A stretch of 5,221 nucleotides of DNA from Actinomycetes bacterium. GTDB lineage: Bacteria; Actinomycetota; Acidimicrobiia; Acidimicrobiales; RAAP-2. This document shows positions 1 through 4,937 of this stretch, one piece after another. The notes under the pieces are model-generated. The model did no database searches. It saw only the letters and a list, made by a program, of their open reading frames with translations, and was not told the DNA's origin. Each line of letters opens with the position of its first letter. The first letter of the stretch is position 1. The DNA lies in contig JAKABC010000125.1 in NCBI GenBank assembly GCA_021802025.1, forward strand, positions 1-5,221, given 5' to 3'. A program made the translations under genes and the position numbers.

Positions 1-16
1 GGGGGCGGGGGCGGGG
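1..16 (+). other. G-rich run at the window edge
   Basis: Three runs of four or five G, each separated by one C, encode a short glycine stretch that probably forms a linker before the conserved part of the VWA protein. It could contribute to a G-quadruplex if a fourth run lies just upstream, which cannot be seen here. Confidence 0.4.
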
Positions 17-1113
17 CGCTCTCGGCGGCCGAGATCGCCGAGATGATCTTCGCCGCGCTGCGCGACGGCGACGCCGGGGCCCTGCGCCAGGGGGCGGGCG
101 AAGCGGTGAGCCGCTACGCCGGCCTCGAACCGGGCCGCCCCGTCGGGGGCACCTACTACCTGTACCGGACCCTGCGCGGCCTCGAGCTCGACGCCCTGGC
201 CGATCGGCTGCGCCAGAGCCTGGGCGGGGTGCGCGAGGGACTCGGGGCGCGCCTGGCCGAGGACGAGGTGGCGGCCCGGCTCGAGCACCTGCGCCGCGAG
301 GTCGAGCGGGTGATCCGCGAGCGGCTCGTCGCGGACCGCGGCGCGGCGGCCCTAGCCAAGTCGGTGCGCAAGCCCCTGCCCGAGGACGTCGAGGTGATGC
401 ACGCGACCCGCGAGGAGATGGCCCAGCTCGAGCGGGCATTGCGGCCCCTCAGTCGCAAGCTCGCGGTGCGCCTCGCGCGCCGGCGCCGTCGGCGCAAGCG
501 CGGGCCGGTCGACCTGCGCCACACGGTGCGCCGCAGCCTCTCGACGGGCGGGGTGCCCCTCGAGCTGCGCTTCAAGCCGCCGCGACCGGCCAAGCCCGAG
601 ATCTTCGTCGTGGCCGACGTGTCGGGCTCGGTGGCCTCCTTCGCGCGCTTCACCCTCCACCTGGTCCACGCGATCAGCTCGCAGTTCTCCAAGGTGCGCA
701 GCTTCGTCTTCGTCGACGGGCTCGACGAGGTGACCCATCTCTTCGAGGGCGTGGAGGACCCGGCCGTTGCCGTCGCGCGCATCAACGCCGAGGCCGACGT
801 CATCGCCTTCGACGGTCACTCGGACTACGGGCGGGCGCTGAGCGCGTTCCACGAGCGCTACGCCCGCGACCTCACGACGCGCTCGACGGTGCTGATCTTG
901 GGTGACGGGCGCAACAACTACCACGAGACCCACGCCGAGGTCGTGGCCGACCTGCGCCGGCGCGCCAAGGCCGTCTACTGGCTCAACCCCGAGCCGGCCG
1001 CCTACTGGAACAGCGGGGACTCGGTGATCGCCCACTACGGCGCGCACTGCGATCGGGTGGTCGAGTGCCGTACGCTGCGCCAGCTCGAGGCCTTCGTCGG
1101 GGAGCTGGCGTGA
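1..1113 (+). CDS. CoxE-like VWA-domain protein, 5' end cut by the window
   Basis: The frame is open to the left edge, so the gene starts upstream. The first visible codons read as a glycine run and then ALSAAEIAE, which looks like family sequence rather than leader, so the ATG at 43 is probably internal. Numbering from that ATG, residues 1-140 are a charged helical region with GTYYLYRTLR near 36-45. An arginine block lies at about 144-152, and the VWA domain starts near 187. MIDAS metal-site elements are visible: D192-V-S-G-S196, then HSDYG (S260 where many VWA domains have Thr), then GDGRNN with D288. A WLNPE motif and a GDS...HYGAHCDRVVE tail are typical of CoxE-like VWA proteins. Members of this family usually work with a MoxR-type AAA ATPase in assembling or activating metalloenzymes or other complexes. 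No such ATPase is in view, so the partner and substrate are unknown. The last codons overlap the start of the phosphatase gene. Confidence 0.9.
   Translation, partial: GGGGGALSAAEIAEMIFAALRDGDAGALRQGAGEAVSRYAGLEPGRPVGGTYYLYRTLRGLELDALADRLRQSLGGVREGLGARLAEDEVAARLEHLRREVERVIRERLVADRGAAALAKSVRKPLPEDVEVMHATREEMAQLERALRPLSRKLAVRLARRRRRRKRGPVDLRHTVRRSLSTGGVPLELRFKPPRPAKPEIFVVADVSGSVASFARFTLHLVHAISSQFSKVRSFVFVDGLDEVTHLFEGVEDPAVAVARINAEADVIAFDGHSDYGRALSAFHERYARDLTTRSTVLILGDGRNNYHETHAEVVADLRRRAKAVYWLNPEPAAYWNSGDSVIAHYGAHCDRVVECRTLRQLEAFVGELA
1099..1104 (+). promoter_or_regulatory. Shine-Dalgarno site for the histidine phosphatase gene
   Basis: GGGGAG lies inside the last codons of the VWA gene, five bases before the GTG at 1110. 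It supports that GTG over the upstream in-frame ATG at 1065, which would force a 49-base overlap and add 15 residues with no family motif. The GTG overlaps the upstream TGA (GTGA), so reinitiation by coupled ribosomes is likely. Confidence 0.65.
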
Positions 1114-1802
1114 GCGTCGTGCCCGACGACCTCCTGCCCCCGCCGGGGTTCCGCCAGCGCGGTCACGCCCCGCGCGGGACGCGCCTCGTGCTCATCCGCC
1201 ACGGCGAGTGCGTGGCGAACGCCGAGGGTCGCGCCGGCGGCCCGGTCGGTGACGGCGGGCTGACCGAGCGCGGCCGGGCCCAGGCGGCGCGCCTCGCGGC
1301 GCGCCTCGCGCGCACCCGCGAGCTCGACGGGGCGAGCGCGCTGTACACCTCGACCCTGCCCAGGGCGATCGAGACCGGGGGAATCGTCGCGGCGGCGATC
1401 ACGCCGGCGCTCGAGCCGCGAGCCCGCGCGGACCTCGAGGAGCTGCGCGTGGGCGAGGCCGACGGCCTGACCTGGGCCGAGGTGGTCGAGCGCTTCGCGC
1501 CGGTCGACTGGGACCGTGACCCCACCGCGCTCAACGTGCCCGGCGGGGAGTCCCTCGTGGGGTTCTTCGAGCGGTGCCGCGCGGCCCTGGGCGAGCTGGT
1601 GGCGGCCCACCCGGGGGAGCTCGTCGTGGTGGTGACCCACGGCGGGGTCATCGAACAGGCGATGAAGATCTACCAGGGGCTGGGGGCCGGCGCGCGATTG
1701 GCGCCGTTGATCGAGCACTGCTCGATGACCGAGATCGAGTTCGACGTCGGTCGCACGCGCCTGCTGCGCTACAACGACCGATCGCCGCTGGAGCCCGCGT
1801 AG
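1110..1802 (+). CDS. Histidine phosphatase superfamily protein (phosphoglycerate mutase-like)
   Basis: A 230-residue protein from the GTG at 1110, of normal length for the family. The catalytic RHGE motif is R30-H31-G-E33, where H31 would be the phosphorylated histidine. TSTLPRAIET holds R85, a phosphate-pocket arginine. LEELRVGEADG has E111 at the usual proton-donor position. THGG gives the second catalytic histidine, H177. The C-terminus contains RYND, a common ending in this family. It is probably cytoplasmic: no signal peptide or membrane segment is seen. The family includes phosphoglycerate mutases, alpha-ribazole phosphatases and broad phosphomonoesterases. The short length and the absence of long inserts favour a phosphatase over a mutase, but the substrate cannot be read from the sequence. 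It is coupled to the VWA gene by a GTGA overlap and probably co-transcribed with it. Its last 34 bases overlap the convergent DAHP synthase gene. Confidence 0.9.
   Translation: MSVVPDDLLPPPGFRQRGHAPRGTRLVLIRHGECVANAEGRAGGPVGDGGLTERGRAQAARLAARLARTRELDGASALYTSTLPRAIETGGIVAAAITPALEPRARADLEELRVGEADGLTWAEVVERFAPVDWDRDPTALNVPGGESLVGFFERCRAALGELVAAHPGELVVVVTHGGVIEQAMKIYQGLGAGARLAPLIEHCSMTEIEFDVGRTRLLRYNDRSPLEPA
1284..1310 (+). repeat. Tandem 12-bp repeat inside the phosphatase gene
   Basis: GGCGCGCCTCGC occurs twice back to back (1286-1297 and 1298-1309), and the periodicity extends slightly on both sides. It encodes AARLAARLAR in a helix after the catalytic loop. The 12-base period keeps the frame, so it looks like a small in-frame slippage duplication, or simply alanine, arginine and leucine codon bias. 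Confidence 0.6.
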
Positions 1803-3145
1803 TCGCGCAGGTACTCGGCCACGTGGAAGGCGAGGTCCAGGCTCTGGGTCGCGTTGAGCCGCGGGTCGCAGATCGAGGTGTAGTTCAGCGTGAGGTCGTC
1901 CTCGCCCAGGCGCGAACCCCCGCCCAGGCACTCGGTGACGTCGCCCCCGGTGAGCTCGATGTGCAGTCCGGCCGGCCAGGTCGAGAGCTCCGCGAGCACC
2001 CGGAAGAAGGTCGCCGTCTCGGTGGCCACGTCGTCGAAGCGTCGCGTCTTGTGCCCGCCGACCGTGACGAAGGTGTTGCCGTGCATCGGGTCGCACGTCC
2101 AGTGCTCGGCGCGACCCTCGGCCGCCAGCGCGGCCACCAGCGGGGCGAGGCGCTCTTCGAGGCGCTCCACGCCCATCCGACTGATGAGGGTGAGCCGTCC
2201 GGGGCGGTTGTCCGGGTTGAGCCGCTCGCAGAGGGCCAGGAGCTCGGTGGGCTCCATCGAGGGGCCGACCTTCAGCCCCACGGGGTTGGCGACCCCGGCG
2301 AGGAACGAGACGTGGGCGCCGTCGAGCTGGCGGGTCCGGTCCCCGACCCACAGCAGGTGGGCCGAGCAGTCGTACCAGTCGCCGGTGAGCGAGTCGCGCC
2401 GCGTGAGGGCCTGCTCGTAGGGCAGGATCAACGCCTCGTGGCTGGTGAAGAACTCGACGCCCTGGAGGGACTGGTCGTCGTGGAGGTCGATGCCGCAGGC
2501 GCGCATGAAGGCGAGGGCCCGCTCGATCTCGTCGGCGAGCACCTCGTAGCGCTTGCCCTCGAGGGAGTGGGCGACGAACTCCTGGTTCCACTGGTGGACC
2601 CGGCTGAGGGCGGCGAAGCCGCCCGTGGTGAAGGCCCGCAGCAGGTTGAGCGTGGCCACGCTCTGGTGGTAGGCGGCGAGCAGCCGTTCGGGGTCGGGCC
2701 GGCGGGCCTCGGGCGTGAACTCCTCGGAGTTGACGATGTGGCCGCGGAAGGCCTCGAGGCGAATCCCGTCGCGCTCCTCGTAGGGCTCGCTGCGGGGCTT
2801 GGCGAACTGTCCGGCGATGCGGCCGACCTTCACGACCGGCACCCCCGAGCCGTAGGTCAGCACGACGGCCATCTGCAAGATCACCCGGAGCTTGTCGCGG
2901 ATCTGGTCGGCCGCGGCCTCGTGGAACGACTCCGCGCAGTCGCCGGCCTGCAGCAAGAAGGCCCGTCCGGCCGCGGCCTCGGCGAGGTGGGCCTGCAGGG
3001 TCCGGGCCTCACCGGCGAAGACGAGCGGCGGCTTCGCGGCGAGCGTCTGCTCGACCCGGGCGAGGTGGGCCGGGTCGGGCCAGTCGGGGGACTGGGCGAG
3101 CGGGCGGGAGCGCCACGCGTCGGGGGTCCACGCGGTCTCGACCAT
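1769..3145 (-). CDS. aroG: Class II 3-deoxy-D-arabino-heptulosonate-7-phosphate (DAHP) synthase
   Basis: A 458-residue enzyme that condenses phosphoenolpyruvate with erythrose 4-phosphate, the committing step of the shikimate pathway. It is of the plant/mycobacterial class II type. Metal ligands are visible as C70 (QAGDCAES), H355 (CDPMHGNT), E397 (IELTGGD) and D427 (SICDPRLN). The substrate-phosphate residues are R109 (KVGRIAGQ), R270 (GDRTRQ), K292 (GLKVGP) and R323 (SRMG). The spacing of 42 (H to E) and 30 (E to D) equals that of Mycobacterium tuberculosis AroG as I recall it. Relative to that enzyme the N-terminus is about 17 residues shorter and the C-terminus about 10 longer. The start is ATG at 3143-3145: MVETAWTPDAW opens with the usual family N-terminus, and a -10 box sits six bases upstream. 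The frame stays open further upstream, but that extension has no family sequence. The gene is divergent from nadD. The symbol follows mycobacterial naming. Confidence 0.97.
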   Translation of the reverse strand: MVETAWTPDAWRSRPLAQSPDWPDPAHLARVEQTLAAKPPLVFAGEARTLQAHLAEAAAGRAFLLQAGDCAESFHEAAADQIRDKLRVILQMAVVLTYGSGVPVVKVGRIAGQFAKPRSEPYEERDGIRLEAFRGHIVNSEEFTPEARRPDPERLLAAYHQSVATLNLLRAFTTGGFAALSRVHQWNQEFVAHSLEGKRYEVLADEIERALAFMRACGIDLHDDQSLQGVEFFTSHEALILPYEQALTRRDSLTGDWYDCSAHLLWVGDRTRQLDGAHVSFLAGVANPVGLKVGPSMEPTELLALCERLNPDNRPGRLTLISRMGVERLEERLAPLVAALAAEGRAEHWTCDPMHGNTFVTVGGHKTRRFDDVATETATFFRVLAELSTWPAGLHIELTGGDVTECLGGGSRLGEDDLTLNYTSICDPRLNATQSLDLAFHVAEYLRDYAGSSGDRSL

Positions 3146-3151
3146 GGTCCC

Positions 3152-3157
3152 AGCGTA
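3152..3157 (-). promoter_or_regulatory. Predicted -10 box of a leaderless aroG promoter
   Basis: Read on the minus strand, TACGCT is followed by six bases (GGGACC) and then the ATG of the DAHP synthase gene. This fits the actinobacterial TANNNT -10 hexamer, with transcription expected to begin at the A of the start codon. No good Shine-Dalgarno site precedes the ATG. No convincing -35 hexamer is seen at a 16-18 base spacing. Confidence 0.65.
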
Positions 3158-3187
3158 CGTGGCCCGGATATCACCCACCACTCCCGT

Positions 3188-3193
3188 TAGGCT
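3188..3193 (+). promoter_or_regulatory. Predicted -10 box of a leaderless nadD promoter
   Basis: TAGGCT is followed by six bases (CGCGGG) and then the GTG of nadD at 3200, the same geometry as the opposing promoter. The only G-run touches the start codon, too close to serve as a ribosome binding site. A weak -35 candidate, CGGATA, lies at 3165-3170 (17-base spacer), matching three of six bases of TTGACA. Confidence 0.68.
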
Positions 3194-3199
3194 CGCGGG

Positions 3200-3760
3200 G
3201 TGCGAGTAGGACGCGTCGGCCTCTTCGGGGGCACCTTCGACCCCCCGCACCTCGGGCACGTGGCGGCTTTGGTCGCCGCGGCGCGCACCGGCCGGTTCGA
3301 CCGCGTCGAGGTGGTCGTGGCCGGCGATCCGTACCACAAGGGGCCCGGGGTCGCACCGGCCGCGCTGCGTCTGGCGATGGCCCGGGCCGCCTTCGAGGGG
3401 CTGGCGCTGGTGGAGGTCTCGGACCGCGAGATCGAGCGTCGTGGTCCCACCTACACCGTGGACACGGTGCGCGAGCTATTGGCCGAGGCCGACGCGGTCG
3501 ACCTCGTCGTCGGGGCCGACCTCGCGACCCAGCTCGACGACTGGCACGAGGCCGACGCGCTGCGCGGGCTCGTCGAGGTGGGGGTGGTGCCCCGACCCGG
3601 CGCCGCGACGGTGGTGCCGGCCGGGTGGCGCGGCTACGTCGTCGAGATGGAGCCGGTCGACCTCTCCTCCACGTTCATCAGGGAGCTCGCCTCGGCGGAG
3701 CGGCTCGAGGACTTCCTACCCGCCGACGTCATACCCCTCTACGTGGGGTCCCGGGGATAG
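3200..3760 (+). CDS. nadD: Nicotinate-nucleotide adenylyltransferase NadD
   Basis: A 186-residue cytoplasmic nucleotidyltransferase that joins nicotinate mononucleotide and ATP into deamido-NAD plus pyrophosphate, the penultimate step of NAD synthesis. The N-terminal GGTFDPPHLGH holds the ATP-binding HxGH signature (H17, H20). PYHK at 44-47 stands where the family usually has a W-x-K-type motif. RGPTYTVDTV (81-90) and GADLATQLDDWH (105-116) are the substrate-loop motifs. SSTFIR (156-161) is the C-terminal phosphate-binding signature. Length is normal for the family. The GTG at 3200 is chosen because the Rossmann strand starts five residues later and a -10 box lies at leaderless distance. It is followed by a small membrane protein gene and rsfS; a nadD-rsfS neighbourhood is common in bacteria. 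Confidence 0.97.
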   Translation: MRVGRVGLFGGTFDPPHLGHVAALVAAARTGRFDRVEVVVAGDPYHKGPGVAPAALRLAMARAAFEGLALVEVSDREIERRGPTYTVDTVRELLAEADAVDLVVGADLATQLDDWHEADALRGLVEVGVVPRPGAATVVPAGWRGYVVEMEPVDLSSTFIRELASAERLEDFLPADVIPLYVGSRG

Positions 3761-3763
3761 AGT
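3758..3763 (+). promoter_or_regulatory. Predicted -10 box of a leaderless promoter for the small membrane protein gene
   Basis: TAGAGT begins with the TAG stop codon of nadD and is followed by seven bases (CGACGCG) and the ATG at 3771. This matches TANNNT at nearly the same distance as the two promoters upstream. No Shine-Dalgarno sequence stands at a suitable spacing and no clear -35 box is seen. It would drive the small gene, and probably rsfS, independently of nadD. Confidence 0.55.
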
Positions 3764-3770
3764 CGACGCG

Positions 3771-3947
3771 ATGGCCGTACGAAGCTTCGACGTCCGTGAC
3801 GTGCGCTCGGCGCCGGCGCGGCCCGTCGACGCGTCGCGTTCGCGTCGCGCTCGTCGTCGGCGCCGGCAGCGCCTGAGCGTGCTCGGCGCGGCGCTCGTCG
3901 GCGTCCCGTTCGTCGTGGCCCTCGTCGCCCTGGGGGTGGCCCACTGA
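3771..3947 (+). CDS. Small arginine-rich single-pass membrane protein
   Basis: A 58-residue protein that I do not recognise. Residues 1-22 are polar. Residues 23-34 hold nine arginines in twelve positions. Residues 35-57 form one hydrophobic segment (LSVLGAALVG... to the end), and the protein ends right after it. By the positive-inside rule the N-terminus should face the cytoplasm, leaving almost nothing outside. It starts eleven bases after the nadD stop and ends 28 bases before rsfS. In many actinobacteria an LCP (LytR-CpsA-Psr) cell-wall ligase gene sits near this position, and such proteins also begin with a basic stretch and one membrane helix. This could therefore be the anchor remnant of one, or an unrelated small protein; that link is inference. 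A predicted leaderless promoter supports that it is a real gene. Confidence 0.6.
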   Translation: MAVRSFDVRDVRSAPARPVDASRSRRARRRRRQRLSVLGAALVGVPFVVALVALGVAH

Positions 3948-3970
3948 GTGGGGGAGAGGCCCGCTGAGTG
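3938..3970 (+). repeat. Imperfect direct repeat around the small-gene stop codon
   Basis: GGCCCACTGAGTG (3938-3950) and GGCCCGCTGAGTG (3958-3970) match at 12 of 13 positions, 20 bases apart. The first copy contains the stop of the small membrane protein gene; the second lies just before the rsfS start. It may be a local duplication; no function is evident. Confidence 0.5.
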
Positions 3971-3975
3971 AGATC

Positions 3976-4365
3976 GTGACCGGCGCCGCCCCGTTGGAGG
4001 CGCCCCAGGACCCCTTCACCGAGTCGGTCGTCGCGGCGGCGATCGAAGCCTGCGACGAGAAGCTCGGCCTCGACGTCGCGGTGCTGGACCTGCGCGGGCT
4101 GACCGACGCCTTCGACGCGATGGTGCTCACCTCGGGGCGTACCGACCGCCAGGTCCGCGCGATCGCCGACGAGGTGGAGGCGCGGGTGCGCCGGATCGTG
4201 GGCGTCGCGCCGGCCCACGTCGAGGGGCTCGAGTCGGCCGAGTGGGTCGCCCTCGACTACGGCGAGGTCGTGGTGCACGTCTTTGACGAGTCGTCACGCG
4301 AGTACTACGACCTCGAACACCTGTGGCGCTCGGCGCCGGTGCGCCGACCCGCCGCGCGGCGCTAG
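3976..4365 (+). CDS. rsfS: Ribosome silencing factor RsfS
   Basis: A 129-residue RsfS/Iojap (DUF143) family protein. In this family the protein binds ribosomal protein uL14 on the large subunit and blocks joining with the small subunit, lowering translation under nutrient limitation. Conserved family segments are visible in order: DVAVLDLRGLTDAFDAMVL (33-51, usually reading like LDLS..T.I.DYFVI), SGRTDRQVRAIADEV (53-67), VEG (82-84), WVALDYGEVVVHVF (90-103) and REYYDLEHLW (108-117). The last two are the most diagnostic. Length is normal for the family. The GTG at 3976 is the nearest in-frame start; the GGGGGAGAGG tract at 3950-3959 ends 16 bases away, farther than usual, so initiation may be weak. 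It probably shares a transcript with the small membrane protein gene. Its stop codon shares CTAG with the convergent lipoprotein gene. Confidence 0.95.
   Translation: MTGAAPLEAPQDPFTESVVAAAIEACDEKLGLDVAVLDLRGLTDAFDAMVLTSGRTDRQVRAIADEVEARVRRIVGVAPAHVEGLESAEWVALDYGEVVVHVFDESSREYYDLEHLWRSAPVRRPAARR
4362..4365. other. CTAG shared by two convergent stop codons
   Basis: The TAG of rsfS (4363-4365, plus strand) and the TAG of the GerMN lipoprotein gene (4362-4364, minus strand) lie in one palindromic CTAG. The two genes therefore meet with no intergenic space, and no T-tracted hairpin is visible on either side. Confidence 0.95.
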
Positions 4366-4937
4366 CCGTTCAACAGCCCCGCGTACTCGGCCACGGTGAG
4401 CACCGTGGCGTGGCCGCCCGAGGGCAGGGGCAGGCTCTGGATCGCCCCGGCGAGCGAGATCTGCAGGCCCTGGGTCGCACCGACGTAGGCGGCGGTGAGC
4501 ACCAACTGGCCGATGGCCAGGAGCTCCTGGGGTCGGGGGAGATGGGTGAGCGAGCCCGAGAGGTCCACGTAACCGATGTGGCGACGCACCGTCGCCGCGA
4601 TGAGCACGAGGTCGCTCGGCAGCGCGCTGGTGAAGCCGGCCGAGCGCTCGATGGCCGTCGGCCCGGCGAGGAGCTGGCCGACGACGGTGGCGATCGAGGG
4701 CGGGGAGGGCACGATCCGGCTGGTCGGCGAGAGGTGGCCGGCCGCGTCGACGATGAAGATCGGTTCGGTCTCGAAGCGCACGCGCGCGTGGTTCGTGCCG
4801 GGGATCGTCGGTGAGAGCAGGCTGAAACCCACGCGCGCGCGCGGGATCAACGTGGGGCCCGCCGCGGGGGTGATGAGTCCGCACCCGGCGAGCGCCACCG
4901 CCGTCGCCGCCACGGCCAGGGCGCGCAGGATCCTCAC
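4362..4937 (-). CDS. GerMN-domain lipoprotein, short LpqB-like
   Basis: A 191-residue exported lipoprotein. The signal peptide is MRILR plus a hydrophobic stretch, ending in the lipobox LAGC with C19 as the lipidated residue. Residues about 54-165 read as one GerMN domain: a strand near 59-64 (PIFIVD), the segment SRIVPSPPS (73-81), QLLAGPTAIE (88-97), ALPSDLVL (105-112) and YVDLSGSL (123-130). GerMN domains occur in spore germination protein GerM and in actinobacterial LpqB. LpqB is encoded after the sensor kinase MtrB and is roughly three times as long, with a beta-propeller; this protein stops soon after the GerMN domain. The start is GTG at 4935-4937, overlapping the TGA of the kinase gene (GTGA), with a GAGG seven bases upstream. 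It is presumably outside the membrane, where it could modulate the kinase or act in the cell wall; that role is inferred from context only. Confidence 0.88.
   Translation of the reverse strand: MRILRALAVAATAVALAGCGLITPAAGPTLIPRARVGFSLLSPTIPGTNHARVRFETEPIFIVDAAGHLSPTSRIVPSPPSIATVVGQLLAGPTAIERSAGFTSALPSDLVLIAATVRRHIGYVDLSGSLTHLPRPQELLAIGQLVLTAAYVGATQGLQISLAGAIQSLPLPSGGHATVLTVAEYAGLLNG
4832..4843. repeat. Alternating CG run, six units
   Basis: Twelve alternating C and G bases lie within the lipoprotein gene, coding around Pro-Arg-Ala-Arg after the signal peptide. Such runs can adopt Z-form DNA and are prone to slippage. Here they may only reflect GCG and CGC codon use. Confidence 0.6.

Noticed and set aside
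156..1047. Long minus-strand open frames under the VWA gene
   Set aside because: Both are Arg/Ser/Ala- or Val/His-rich shadows of a gene whose MIDAS and WLNPE motifs fix the true strand.
1065..1109. ATG at 1065 as the phosphatase start
   Set aside because: It adds 15 residues with no homology and a 49-base overlap, while the GTG at 1110 has a well-spaced GGGGAG and a GTGA overlap.
1035..2591. A 518-codon open frame on the minus strand, out of frame with aroG
   Set aside because: It overlaps aroG on the same strand and lies antisense to the phosphatase; its translation is Arg/Pro-rich with no recognisable motif.
1574..3190. A 538-codon open frame on the plus strand opposite aroG
   Set aside because: It is antisense to a gene with all catalytic motifs of class II DAHP synthase. 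Its translation is low-complexity Gly, Arg, Glu and Val with no domain, as expected for an antisense frame in GC-rich DNA.
3146..3337. In-frame upstream extension of aroG by 64 codons to a GTG at 3337
   Set aside because: The extension has no family sequence, would cover the nadD start region, and would bypass the -10 box placed six bases before the ATG at 3145.
3441..3947. A longer protein joining the out-of-frame nadD region to the small membrane protein
   Set aside because: The first two thirds lie out of frame within nadD and read as Ser/Arg/Pro low complexity; only the part from the ATG at 3771 looks like a gene.
3948..3979. Tiny GTG-initiated frames before rsfS (at 3948 and 3968) as leader peptides
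   Set aside because: They are only seven and three codons long, have no regulatory codon pattern, and such frames are expected by chance in this base composition.
4350..4361. Palindrome CGCCGCGCGGCG near the end of rsfS as a terminator
   Set aside because: It has no loop and no following T-tract, and it codes for the Arg/Ala tail of RsfS.
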